This document shows positions 49,401 through 60,736 of a DNA stretch of 64,000 nucleotides, piece by piece (within the stretch, counting starts at the first letter, position 1; the number at the start of each line of letters is the position of its first letter). The position numbers and the translations under genes are program-made. Source of the DNA: Moniliophthora roreri (lineage: Eukaryota > Basidiomycota > Agaricomycetes > Agaricales > Marasmiaceae); assembly GCA_001466705.2 (NCBI GenBank), contig LATX02000207.1:186001-250000 (forward strand). Reading direction: 5' to 3'. The notes under the pieces are model-generated. The model had not been told where the DNA came from, made no database searches, and saw nothing but the letters and a program-made list of their open reading frames with translations.

Positions 49401-51954
49401 TCTCGGTCGTATGATTATGCTATCAAGCTAAAACCGGATTTTGTACCAAGGAACTGCAAATTATATCCACTCAGCCCCGCAGAACAAGAGGAACAAGACA
49501 AGTTTTTGGAAGAAAACCTCTGGAAGGGGTATATCTGAAAATTGAAGTCCCCTATGGTGTCCCCCTTCTTCTTTGTAGCCAAGAAAGAAAAGAGAGCACT
49601 TCACCCAACTCAAGATTACAGAGAACTCAACAAAGAGACAATCAAGAATGTGTACCCTCTGCCATTAGTTTCGGAGCTTTTAGACAAGCTGAAAGAGGCA
49701 AACATATTCTTGAAACTGGACTTATGGAATCGATATAACAATGTACAGATCAAGGAAGGAGACCAGTGGAAGGCAGCGTTCAAAACAAATAGAGGCCTTT
49801 TTGAACCTACTGTTATGTTCTTTGGACTTAGCAATTCACCAGCAACCTTTCAAGCGTTTATGAATGACATCCTCTCAGACTTCATAGATGAAGAATGGTG
49901 TGTGGTCTATATGGATGACATCCTCATATTCTCCGAAAATGCATTGGACCACGAAGAACGAACAAAACGGCTTCTGGAACATATCTGGTACTACGACTTG
50001 TACCTGAAACTGGAGAAATGCGAATTTGACATAACAGAAGTGATATTCCTAGGGATGGTCATCAGACCAGGGTACATTGCTATGGATCCAGTCAAGTTGG
50101 CGGGAATAGCTGAATGGGAACCACCTCAGACAGTGAAAGGAGTACAGAGCTTTTTAGGGTTCAGAAACTTCTACTGCAAATTCATAGAGAAATATGCACA
50201 TTTGGCCAAGCCACTTCATGACCTTACTAAGAAGGGGTGCAGCTTTGAATGGACAAAAACCTGCCAAATCATGTTTGATGCATTCAAATGGAAATTCCTA
50301 TTGGAACCAGTACTACTCATGCCGGATCCAGAGAAACCTTTTGTCATCGAAGCAGACACCTCAAAATGGGCCACGGGAGCAATACTCAAACAGAAAGGGA
50401 CTGACAGAGAGTGGCACCTGTGTGGATACCTCTCTAAATCCCTCTCTCCAACCGAGCAGAACTACGAAATCTATGACAGGGAGCTTCTAGCCATTGTAAG
50501 AGTGCTGTCCAAATGGCAACATTACCTTATAGGAGGGAGATTTAAGATCATTGTCCTATCCAATCACAAGAATCTTACATATTTCCAGACTGCACAGAAG
50601 CTGAACAGACGACAGGCAAGATGGAGTCTGTTCTTATCAGAATTCGATCTGTTGCTTGTACACATGCCCGGGAAAAGTATGGCCCAGGCAGATGCCCTCT
50701 CTTGATGATTGAATGAGCAGGATGATACCGACGAAGACAATGACAATGTGGTATTACTTCCCGACAGACTCTTTGTCAGAGGCATAAACCTAGACCTAGG
50801 GAAAGACATCAAGGATCGATTGGGCCTGGACAACTTTCATATGTCGGCCTTGGACGCACTATTAACCCAAGGCATGCCACCAATCAAATCCGCTCTCTCC
50901 AATTGGGAAATCAAAGACGACCTCCTGTTTTTCAAAGGAAAGGTGTATGTGCCAAACAATCTAGAACTATGACAGAAGATAGTAGGGGCAATACATGAAA
51001 CACCAGGTGTGGGTCATTCAGGACAATGGAATATGTTGGAACAAGTTCAACACGACTTTTGGTGGCCAGGAATGGCAAAATTCATCCGAAGTTTTGTTGA
51101 TGGTTGTGTGCCATGCCAACAGTCAAAGATTAACACACACCCCACATGAATGCCGCTACAACCACTTCAAGCAAACAAGAATTCCTTTCCATTTCAAGTC
51201 TGTACAATGGATCTTATCACAGACCTCCCGGAAAGTGATGGAATGGATAGTATCTTAGTAGTGGTAGACCACTCCTCTACAAAGGGGGTAATTTTCACAC
51301 CATGCACTAAGACAGCAGACGCCATGGTAATAGTGAGCCTCGTAATCCAACACATGTACAAATGCTTCAGACTTCCCAATTGGATCATATCTGATCATGA
51401 CCCCAGATTTGCAGCAGAAGTCTTTCAAGAGATGGTGAAACAACTGCTGATAAAGCATCCTATGAGCACCACATTTCACCCACAGACAGATGGAGAAATG
51501 GAAAGAGTCAATCAAGAAATTGAAGTGTACCTTCGAATCTTCTGCTCGAAAGAACAGATGAGATGGAAGGAATACTTGCTGTTAGCAGAGTTCGCACACA
51601 ACAACAGGACCCACTCCATGCTCAAGAAATCACCATTCTTCATGATGATGGGGTATCATCTGAGAGCCTTTCCTATGGTGTTTGACTGCACCACGATCCC
51701 CTCAGTCGAAGAAAGACTTCAAGAACTGAAAAGAGTCAGAGAAGAGACAGTAAGCTTATTGGAACTAGCAAGGCAGCAGATGATACAAAGGGAAAAACAG
51801 AAACTAGATGTCTTCGAGAAGGGACAGAAGGTATGGCTGGAAGGGAAGAATCTCCTTATCAGTTATCCGAACAGGAAATTAGCGCCAAAAAGAGAAGGAC
51901 CTTTCAAGATCCTAGAGGTAATGGGACCTGTGACATATAAGCTGGAACTCCCGC
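49400..51954 (+). pseudogene. Gypsy reverse transcriptase, RNase H and integrase
   Basis: RT carries [11 protein letters not shown], the DYRELN-equivalent, [12 protein letters not shown] and the catalytic YMDD box (49908-49919). RNase H has [13 protein letters not shown] and YDRELLAI, but the conserved TDHKNL reads SNHKNL (aspartate to asparagine at 50562-50564). Integrase has the HHCC finger (ETPGVGHSGQW ... CVPCQQSK, near 50990-51125) and the DDE core (MDLITDLP, ISDHDPRF, MERVNQEIE). In-frame TGA codons lie at 49536, 50703, 50706 and 50970; the family has arginine there (for example ADALS followed by RR). The frame ends at KLELP, where an R element is inserted. Confidence 0.92.
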
Positions 51955-53650
51955 TAATATGTCAAACCTAGAAAAGACCCACTTTTATTCATTTTTACAC
52001 TATTTCTGAATTGGAACACTTTAATATGACACGAGATAATGGGTAATAAGGACTAGAGTGAGCCCAGTCTGCTAGTCATTGCCTTAGAGGAGCTGTGGTA
52101 CCTTAGAAAGTATGAAGAGCTATATGATACACTATACAGAGGTGTCTAAGCTGTACTTTCTGACCTATCTATGTATCAGATCCAAAGCAGATCACTCCTG
52201 AAACCTGTAGGGAATCTAACTATGGCCCAATGAATGCATTGACTAGTTAACCAAGCTCTCAAAGTGCTATCAATGGGATTTTAACTTCTACTTTACTTTT
52301 CTATGACATCTGCAAAGTGCAAGCTGCAGTCAAACAGTACAGAGGTACTTAGAGGAGACATCAAAACAGAAAAACAGCTTAGAACAGGAACAATCATAGA
52401 ATGATCCTCCTCTGAAGTCAATATACGGATCAGAGTCAAAGCAAGCGATCTCTTAATAAAGAATTCACTGGTGGCTAAACAATATGCAATAAGCAAACTA
52501 GGTACAAAGACTGCTCAGAAAGACAGAAATCACTTCCGAGGGACCTTTACTACCTATAGACAGATACTACAAGACATATGAAGAATATCTAACATGCAAG
52601 AAATCTGAAATAAGACTGAGTGTGCATTGTCAAAGGAGATAGGGACAATAACAGTGTGTTCCGACCTTGGAAACTTTGGCATCTAGGCCTCTGCCGATGT
52701 GCAGGTACTAGAAAAGGGGAAATGCTGTCAAAAGATGGGACGGATACAGCCATCCGCTCATAGATACCTGACTTAGAAAAGAGAAAATACAAATTATAGA
52801 GTCTAGAATGCCTGGAGACGTAGATACCCATGTGGATATGGTCGGATACCCTAGTGGCCAGACTCTGTGACATCCAAATAATCCCTCTTTTAGTATCTCA
52901 GTCACTCATTTGTCATTTCCTGAATTATCAGACATTATTTATAATTTTCTGTAGATATATTCCTTGGACCATATATAAGGACAGCTAGATATTTGTACAT
53001 ACTCAAGTAACTCTGCCCCCTCTGATTGTGAATACATGACAAGTTTGTTTGGTGTATAAATTTGTGTGCCATTCCAGTTTTGCTTCCTCACTTCAGGCTC
53101 TGAAGATTGGTCCTGAGTGACTCCAGAGAGATAGANCTTTTCTAAGAGAAACTTTACACCAAGAAGGAGCCTTGGGCACTTGGAGTGTGGCCTGTGTGTG
53201 TATCAGGTTGTGACACACTTAGAGTCTTAGCAAAGGGTGTGCCTGCACTGAACTCTTTGTAGAAATTGGTCTAGGACCTTTTCCAGTACACTGTGTGCTG
53301 TAGTTATCTTGAAGAAGTCTTGAACTCCATAGGGTCAGACTATATCGGCTACCGAGTCTTTGTACAGGACTGTAGCTCTTGTGTTTTGTGCTTTGTGCAC
53401 CGTGTTCTTGTGTGTGTGTTTGTGTGTTTGGATATAAAACCTTTTAAAACCCATATATACTCCTCTGGGGGTGAACACTTTGAAGTAGAACACTTCCATA
53501 AGAGAGAATCAACCTAGCTAAGAGTTTTGTTGGCATTCTAAGTGCGGTAACTCTGATCATGTCGATCCACACTTGCACAACAAACTGAGTTAGACTTTTG
53601 GAGGTTATCTTTTTGGGTAGTTTTCCACTAGTCTTATCTTAGACAAATTA
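51955..53650 (+). mobile_element. R element inserted in Gypsy pol (one N at 53136)
   Basis: Starts TAATATGTCAAACCTAG and ends CTTAGACAAATTA. Flanks are CCGC (51951-51954) and CCAC (53651-53654). Removing the element and one CCAC rejoins the integrase reading KLELP with HQWKIHPVFHVALL, the standard Gypsy sequence, which fixes the element's borders and a 4-bp target duplication. The ends form a short inverted repeat, TAAT(A/T)TGTC. About 60 bp present in copy C is missing at the N. It is most like copy B of cluster A. Confidence 0.85.
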
Positions 53651-53965
53651 CCACATCAGTGGAAAATACACCCTGTTTTCCATGTGGCTCTGTTAACCCC
53701 ATTTAAAGAGACTGAAGCACACAGACCGAGCTTTACAGAACCACCTCCAGACCTGATAGAAGGGTTCAAAGAATACGAAGTAGACACTATCATTGGACAT
53801 AGACCGAAGAAGAACCCTTGGGAGTTTTTGGTATCATATGCCAGGTACAATTCATCGCACAACTGGTGGATCCAAACAGATGGAATGGTTAACTGCATAG
53901 ATCTTTATAAAGACTATATAAAGAAGTACCGGTTGAAACCAAGAAAACCCATCCCAACATCCTAA
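53651..53965 (+). pseudogene. Gypsy integrase C-terminus with chromodomain-like tail
   Basis: HQWKIHPVFHVALLTPFKET, then EPPPDLIEGFKEYEVDTIIG, then PWEFLVSYARYNSSHNWWIQ and IDLYKDYIKKY, in the positions of a chromovirus chromodomain (W-x-LVK-x-x-GY ... TWEP ... LL--Y), though divergent at the aromatic residues. Stop TAA at 53963-53965. It is continuous with the integrase once the R insertion is discounted. Confidence 0.82.
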
Positions 53966-53967
53966 AC

Positions 53968-55342
53968 ATGTCGAATGCAACCACCACCTCTGCTTCCTCT
54001 TCTTCTGCTTCTGGTAGCCAGCCATCTACAGTCCAGAGTCCAGTTCCTACTGTGGCTGGAGACAGTCGATATGGTGAAAACCTCACCTACCCAAACAGCC
54101 TCCGACCTAACCCCTACCAACTCTTGCACCTCTTTAATACTGAGCAGTATGACGACCAGATTAGAGCAGCTGCTAATAGCCACAACCGACTGGAACCCTG
54201 CATCAAAAGCCTCTTTTTCCTCCAGTCCCAACGAAAGCTATTCGAGAAGATCAGTGAAAGTTGCAGCTTGGAAATTGCAAATCAGGTCCTCTTTGCTTGC
54301 AACTACAACTTAGGCATTGAGGGACCTGTAATAGTACCATCGCTCTTCCCCTATCATCCACATTTGTACATGCCCCCTCCTGCAGATCTCTGCGAGATGT
54401 CAGAATACCCTGATCCTCTTTCATTCTCTCTCCTCGACAGACTCGGAAGGCGAACCGATGGGAACGGGTACCCCTGACCAGACCTCACTGACAGCCGAGG
54501 CCTTATTACAAGGCTCACAGAGGAGCCTGCCAGTCTCAAGAGACGACTCACCTCCCCCCCTCCTACAACCACTGAATCTGCAGCCCACAACACTCTCATT
54601 TATCCTGAACCCACTCCTGATCCCGATGTTAAACCAAAATTCGAATTTCCCTCTGATATTCCTGCTGAAGACCCCCCTCTCTATGTTGACCCAACTGCTG
54701 CTGGTCTTTGAATGCCTGAAGGCTCAGTTCCACCCTGAAGCAGAGGACATTCCCACAGTGGGAGGAGAGGATTTCAAGGACGAGGAAGGGGACGAGGAGA
54801 ACCGAGTTCCCTCAAACAACAGAGACCTACTGAATCTCAGATTGTGGCCTCCAATGCCAGCACCGACTCCAATGACCCAGCTCATTGACCACATCTCTGT
54901 CCTGTGTACAGATTGGAGTGCCATTTCGCCTGAAATTGCCTGCAGTACATGTGTCGCAGATGCTTCAAAACTCAGCCTGGGCATACTTCTGGAAACTGCC
55001 CTGAGCAACGAAGGTCTTGCTGCCTTGCATGCGAACAGATTGCTCCGGGTACATGCTCTTTGTCAGAGCATCGTGACTACAATGATGAACCTTATGACAA
55101 CTACAATAGAGAGTGCTGAAGAGGAGGCTCAAGATGCTGAGTTGCTGTTTATAGGTTCGGATCCAAAGAAGGTAAGGCTGTTCACAGTAGAAGAGCGTCA
55201 ATGGATCAGGTGGCAGCTGAACCAATTGTTCGAGGTCAGAAAGGAGGAACTGATGGAGATAGCTGATATTCCAGAAAATGACGACATGCTGGACACGTTG
55301 TATGATTATGATGCAGAACTCTATGGTGATGGAGAGTCTTAG
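53968..55342 (+). pseudogene. Gypsy extra ORF (ORF3) with zinc-knuckle-like motif
   Basis: Begins at ATG 53968, two bases after the pol stop (TAAACATG). The N-terminus is S/T-rich (TSASSSSASGSQPSTVQSP), then NSLRPNPYQLLHLFNTEQYD and FLQSQRKLFEKISESCSLEI. After TGA at 54475 the same frame continues LITRLTEEPASLKRRLTSPP, later an RG-rich stretch (GRRGFQGRGRGRG), then MCRRCFKTQPGHTSGNCPEQ (C-x2-C-x6-H-x4-C, near 54949-54996). All stops in this frame are TGA. From about 55110 the coding look moves to the next frame (VEERQWIRWQLNQLFEVRKE, ending ELYGDGES with TAG at 55342), so a frameshift is likely. It is gag-like or nucleic-acid binding by composition; the exact role is unknown. Confidence 0.65.
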
Positions 55343-55365
55343 AATGGCAACATGGAGTTTTGCCC

Positions 55366-55380
55366 TTAATGGGGGGGTAA
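55366..55380 (+). promoter_or_regulatory. Polypurine tract before 3' LTR
   Basis: AATGGGGGGGTAA lies directly before the 3' LTR, the expected place for the plus-strand primer of an LTR retrotransposon. Confidence 0.7.
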
Positions 55381-55816
55381 TGTTATGTTTTCTTTACTCT
55401 CTCCCCTTATGCTTCCCCTTCTATCGGACTTATTACACATTCCCAGCCCCCATTTCCTTATTGTTCCCCACGTTATGCTTCCCTTTCCCCTCGGACTTCT
55501 TACACTTTCCCAGTCTCTGTTCCCATCTCCTTTTGTATATTATTCATATCCTGAACTCATTGGGAATTCTTACTTAAATTCTGAACTCTTTGTACATACG
55601 TATATAGCAAGTACGATAGCCGGATGTACCTATCTAAGCGCTCAAGCTAAGACCTGGAGTCTTCAGCTTGACCTGGTTAATTCATACTTGTGTTGCAAGC
55701 ATCTTTGAAGGATCTCTGAACTTCAACAACTGTTGAACGAACTCTAACTTGACTTTGGACTTAATGCTCTAGTTGTGAGTGTTGAGATGGGACGTTGCTG
55801 TGCAAGTAACATAACA
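55381..55816 (+). repeat. 3' LTR of Gypsy element
   Basis: 436 bp, same ends as the 5' LTR, followed by the AAACC target duplication. Confidence 0.92.
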
Positions 55817-56359
55817 AAACCTGTATGGTCAGATGTGGCTCATACCTCATATCGATGGGTCTATGACTTGGCTGAGAAAGTGAGAGACACAGGTGTAATG
55901 TACCTGGTATATCTCACTGGTACAGATCCTCGAGTTGGAGCCCTGATGAAACGATTGCAGAGGCATCTTCGGGTTTCAACATTGGAAGGTGGCGAGAGGT
56001 GTCTAAAGTACTGCTTAATGGGCAAGCAGTGGAATCTGGTTCCAAACAGCACCCTAATCGAACCTTTAGGAATCACAGCACAGACCCAAAAACCTCTCGT
56101 TATTTGTAGGGAAGAGTTTGGCAACTTTGTCATTTGAATCAAGTCTGTCTTCTGGAATCCAATAACTCAACCTCAAGCACTCTACTCTTGCCACCCCATG
56201 GACATTCGCAGTAGAGGGGTTGACAAAGGGAAAGAGGTCATTGTGATGGAGGGTAAGGTTTGCCAGGTTATTCCTAGCAAAGAGGTGCAGAAAAGGCTTG
56301 ATGAACAGGTTAGGAATGGTGCAAATGAGAAAAAGAGACAGATGAATAAGAAGAAATAG
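55817..56359 (+). pseudogene. Unrecognised gene, 3' part (split by Gypsy insertion)
   Basis: Continues the frame of 46640-46945 after the target duplication: KPVWSDVAHTSYRWVYDLAE, VMYLVYLTGTDPRVGALMKR, then LMGKQWNLVPNSTLIEPLGI, to a TGA at about 56136, where CGA would read on into IKSVFWNPITQPQALYSCHP and a lysine-rich end (EKKRQMNKKK, TAG at about 56357-56359). No family recognised. The basic tail and acidic middle would suit a nuclear protein, which is speculation. Confidence 0.55.
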
Positions 56360-58405
56360 AACTTTTCATTGTACTTTATGGACTATATGTATTGCTAGCA
56401 GCATCTTTTTTGTATTTCTTGTTACAAATGGACTCTATGTATTAGTAGCAATGCACTATTCTGTATTTCTTGATCACTATACATAGATACCCATTATTAT
56501 ATATGCATATACCCTATAATACATTTTATACAGCTTCTTAAATGCTCTATTCTGGTGTGAAGTGGGTCTGAAATGACCTTAAACTATATTTATTGGTGTT
56601 GTTGGAGTTGTATTTTTTGTTTTGAGATTTGAGCACTTGACATTTCAGTCACATGAATGAAGACCCCCACAATGCATTTTGTTTATTCCAATCATTATTC
56701 AAACTTCACTCTTTCTCTCTTTCTTTTGTACCACCACCATCTCCCTCCAACACACCTCGTCATTGTCATTGTCATCATCCAGCCTTCCAGTCTCCCAATC
56801 CTCATCTCTTGTTCCTCATCATTGTCCTCTCTCATTACCTCACCATGTGATGGAGCATAGCTTTTCCTTTCATTTTCTTCTAAGTCCAGCTATCTTATCT
56901 TTTATCTCTCATCTATTTATCTGATTACTTACCATATTTATACTACCACAGCCACCCTTCCATAGAACATTCCATTCCACCTGGGTTTCCTTCTGGATCA
57001 TTCTTTCATTTCTATCAGTTATTCTCGCCAAGACAGACTCTTTGTATTTATACTGGACCTTTGTAGCCTAGTTCCCCATCTTGACCTCTTGGTCATTTGG
57101 GCTAGGCAATTATCTTTGTACATATCTCAGTAGCTTAACTAACTTGGTCATTTGGGCTAGACATTGACTTTGTGTCTGTTGATTTCAACGTCATATCAAC
57201 CTAGAGTCTATGCCAGATCACCCTTTTCCTTATCCCTTTTCTGGCTTGAGTGCAGAGGGTTCTACCCACTGTCACGAGAGTCATTGCAGCACCACACACC
57301 ATGCCTGGGCATTGCATCGAGAGTCCAATTCCCAATCGCAGCTGTAGCGCATCTCCCCCACCTCGTGGTACCAGTACCCACTCTCGTTGACCAACACTTA
57401 AAAGAAACATGCATATACCTTAATGGCGAATGGCAAACTGAGTTTTTTTCATACCTCACTCACATGGTAAGTATCACTAGTCCTCCATCACAACAATATG
57501 TTAACTACACATCTCATAGATTCGATATGGTTATTGCTCTGCTCGAAAGGCTGATACTGGGAAAGCCAAGGCGGAGATATGACTCATCCCCAGCAATCCA
57601 GGTATCAATTGGAATGACTGTGACCTTATCCCATATCTCAACCCAAAGACAAAATATGGTCGAGGTGTCCAACACCCCTCAATTGCACCTCTTCTCTGCA
57701 CTGCTTCCTTTATTGACAAATTCAAAAGTGTCGACACCAATGTCAGACTTGCATATGTGACCAGAGTTTCCCTATATATGCTACTAATATTTTGTCAGTG
57801 CCCATGACACTATGTACAAGGTGTTCTTTTTATGCTATTAATACAAAGGAAATACACTCAGAATACTGCTATATATTTGCTTCCAGACAACACTCAGAAA
57901 ATTCTATTAGTTTCAAGTTATCATCACATATTGAAAACAGCAAGCATACTCTGGATTTCAATTTCCAGAAGAGTCTGTGTTTTTGGATTATTTTATAATA
58001 ATGAAATTATAAAATTATCCTTTAATTTTCTAATTACAAATATACTAAATTTTCTGCCTTATAAAATAGTGAGAAAACATTTAGAAAACAAATATGAGAT
58101 TTTGAATTTTATATCAAAGGAAACATGTTAAATACAAAAGGAAAACTATATGAAAACTATCTAAGAACTGCTTTAAAATATAGTGTTTTCACATGATTTC
58201 CCTACTATTTTTCTAGTGTTTTCCTCATGTTTTCTCTGACTTTCCCACAATAGAAAATGTGGAATTTTTATCTTATCTTATCAGTACTTTCTGAGGATCT
58301 TCAACCAGAGAAAATTTAATGTTTTCTCAGTATGGAAATTATTCTAATATATTGTATTATCTATTAATTCTCAGAATTTGAAAATTCCATATTTTTTGCT
58401 GCTGA
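56360..58405. other. No gene recognised; AT-rich
   Basis: Pyrimidine-rich stretch at 56650-56950, a 198-codon frame at 57164-57760 without motif, and strongly AT-rich sequence at 57830-58390 with many GTTTTC/GAAAAC words. It ends at an N (58406), an assembly join. Confidence 0.35.
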
Positions 58406-58429
58406 NTTACTGACTATCTGTGTTGTCTA

Positions 58430-58943
58430 GCTCTGGTGAAGTATTCTTGTGAAACCAACAGCTGCCTTGGAGTTATCAGAGGCTATTGGCAGAGATGGTA
58501 TCAACACAGTCACAATTGAATCCATCACCTACATTGCTTGCCAGGTATTTGGATCTATTTGCATGTTTCAAGTTTCTAACCATGCTTGTAGGCATTCTTT
58601 ATGCTCACGACTCACAATACCTGGTCCCACACTGTCGGAGGATTCAATCTTTTTTCATTTTATCGTAACATCATCACCATCTTCAAGGCAGGACCTTCTA
58701 AATGGCAAGAAGATACTCTGGATTGGTGGAACAGGTATGTTTTTGAACTACTTTCAAACATTTCACTGATTTCATTCTTATAGGAAAGTTTTGCAACTGG
58801 CCGACTCTATTGGCAACGAACTCAAAGAAGGTTCAGATATGGCTTTGGCCCTGGCTCAGGCTGCTGCTGAGGCTGCTGAAGCCAATGTCACTGCCACCAA
58901 CCCAACACCGTCTGATCCTGCACACAGTACCCAGGCTGCCTAA
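58430..58943 (+). pseudogene. C-terminal fragment of an unrecognised gene
   Basis: Three exon-like pieces join in frame. The first reads ALELSEAIGRDGINTVTIES and ends at a donor near 58543; the second is HNTWSHTVGGFNLFSFYRNI then FKAGPSKWQEDTLDWWNR (58611-58734 region); the third is VLQLADSIGNELKEGSDMAL and an alanine-rich tail, with TAA at 58941. Introns are of normal size with GT and AG ends. The start is lost at the N at 58406. The TLDWWN element resembles proteins of Agaricomycete-specific families, but I cannot name one. Confidence 0.45.
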
Positions 58944-60731
58944 TAGGTTACTTTTCAATTATTTGCTGTCTTTGCTGTTTTGCTACACTTGTACTTGCTC
59001 CCCTTGCTGTCCTTGCTCTCTGCTGCATTTTCTCTTGTTCAGTGACTCCAGGTAGACGAGGGTAAGTCTGAGAGTAGGTAACAGTAGTGATATAACGTAG
59101 TCTGTGGTACCTCATTCACGGAATAATGCATCGCTCTTATTACTGTACTGTTTTCTCCATTGTTGTTTGTAGCACTCATATGTATCACATACTAGTTAAT
59201 GATTAATTTGTGTTGATTGATGATTCTGATATGGCGTGAACAACAAACAATACCATCCTATCTATTTTAGTAATGCTAACCTGCTACTCAAAATATTCTC
59301 TATTTCCTGCATTGACTGGTTATTGAGGTGAGATCTCCCTTTTACTAGTTGTATTCCTGCTAACTGGTTATCACACCAGAAATCTGTGTTTGCTTGTTTC
59401 AAGCCCCATAGCTGCCTTAAACCAATAATGACTGCTGCCAACTTGCCTTAACCTCCACTAACTGCCATAACTGGTTAGAGGGGTTATGGGGTGGTTAAGA
59501 CCCCTATTACTAGCTAGGACATCAGGTAACCAGTTATTCTATCAATTTCTAGATACAACACAACTAACTGGCTATCTCTACATTAACCAGCAATGACCTG
59601 GCTATGACATCCTCAAACTCGCCAAGCACTCCACTTACTTGTCGTGTCAAATCACGGACTTCATAACAAGTTGGTGGAGGGTCATGACGAATCATGAGTA
59701 ACATAACCACCCCCCCCCCCTTTGTCATAACCCCCATAACCAGGGATCTCTAGGTATATGGGGGTGATCATGAGTCTTGGGCATTGTCCCTAGGTTATGC
59801 CAACTTGCCATTTTGTGCGATGTTGAACAGGGATTGTCACAAGTCCAAAGAGAGATGTTTGATCACCAGGAGGAGCATCGTAACTTCTCTCCCTCTACTA
59901 TGTCTCCTCCTCCCCTACCTTCTTCTGATATCATTTGACAGGGTAGGAGGCCAGCTGTGGGAGTATGGATTTAGTAGTTGGAGGTTATGGTCAAGAACAT
60001 GTAGAATAATGCATGATTATAGCAACTGCAGCTAAGAAAAGCTGCCAAGCCAGGTCTCCAGATTTATGTCCATAGGGTCCTGACAATGATTCTAGCTGGC
60101 TTCCAGCACAGCTGGATTGGAGAGTCCATCAGTATGTATCCCTGTTGAATTCATAGAATACATACTATAGCCATCTGAAAAAATGACCAATGGTTATCTG
60201 CCCACACCACCTGATATCACCCCCAGTAACTGGCTATGATACACTAAGAATCATTGTAACCAGTCCCAGAGGTTGTGCCAGGGTTGTATTGTTGATGTGG
60301 GGGATGCATAACTCACTCGAAACTCATTATAAACTACTATAACCCGGCATAACCTGGATATGTTGCTGACATAACCCAGATATGTCAGGTTATCAGAGTC
60401 TATAACCAGTTTCAGGGGTTTGTAACTAGTTAGTGGGGCTCATGTTGGGTTTTGGTGTGTGTCTAGTCCCCAAGGGTATTCTGAACTACAGGCCACAGGA
60501 CTAGTATATCTAGTTTGACAGTGTTCAAGCAGAACATGGGCTTAGCCAAAATATCTGATATAAAAATGTCTATTGGCATTCTAATGACATACAAGAAAGG
60601 TACTAAGTGCACTGCTCTGAGCTGCAGGACCCTGTCATNTGATCAGGCGCAAATTTGCCTGGAAGCTGTCAGTGTTTGAATCAGTGAACATCTGAATGCA
60701 TAAATGGGAAACATGCCTTGAAACCACCTGC
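58944..60731. other. No gene; cluster of AACCGGTT-derived words
   Basis: Contains many copies of AACTGGTTA, TAACCAGTTA, TAACTGGCTA and related words (for example near 59305, 59360, 59465, 59530, 60226, 60258, 60345-60420). It has a 10-C run at 59711-59720 and an N at 60639 (assembly join). Confidence 0.45.
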
Positions 60732-60736
60732 TACCC

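Larger units (their letters stand above)
46946..55816 (+). mobile_element. Ty3/Gypsy chromodomain-type retrotransposon, 8.87 kb
   Basis: Two LTRs of 436 bp each (46946-47381, 55381-55816), both starting TGTTATG and ending CATAACA. They are flanked by the 5-bp target duplication AAACC (46941-46945 and 55817-55821). Internal order is gag with CCHC knuckle, protease, reverse transcriptase, RNase H, integrase, chromodomain-like tail, then an extra ORF. Order RT-RH-IN defines Ty3/Gypsy. It is inactive: gag-pol has ten in-frame TGA codons, two frame changes, a changed RNase H residue, and an R element inserted at 51955-53650. Confidence 0.92.

Noticed and set aside
57164..57760. 198-codon open frame
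   Set aside because: No recognisable motif, composition typical of noncoding pyrimidine-rich DNA, and no homologous copy in the window.
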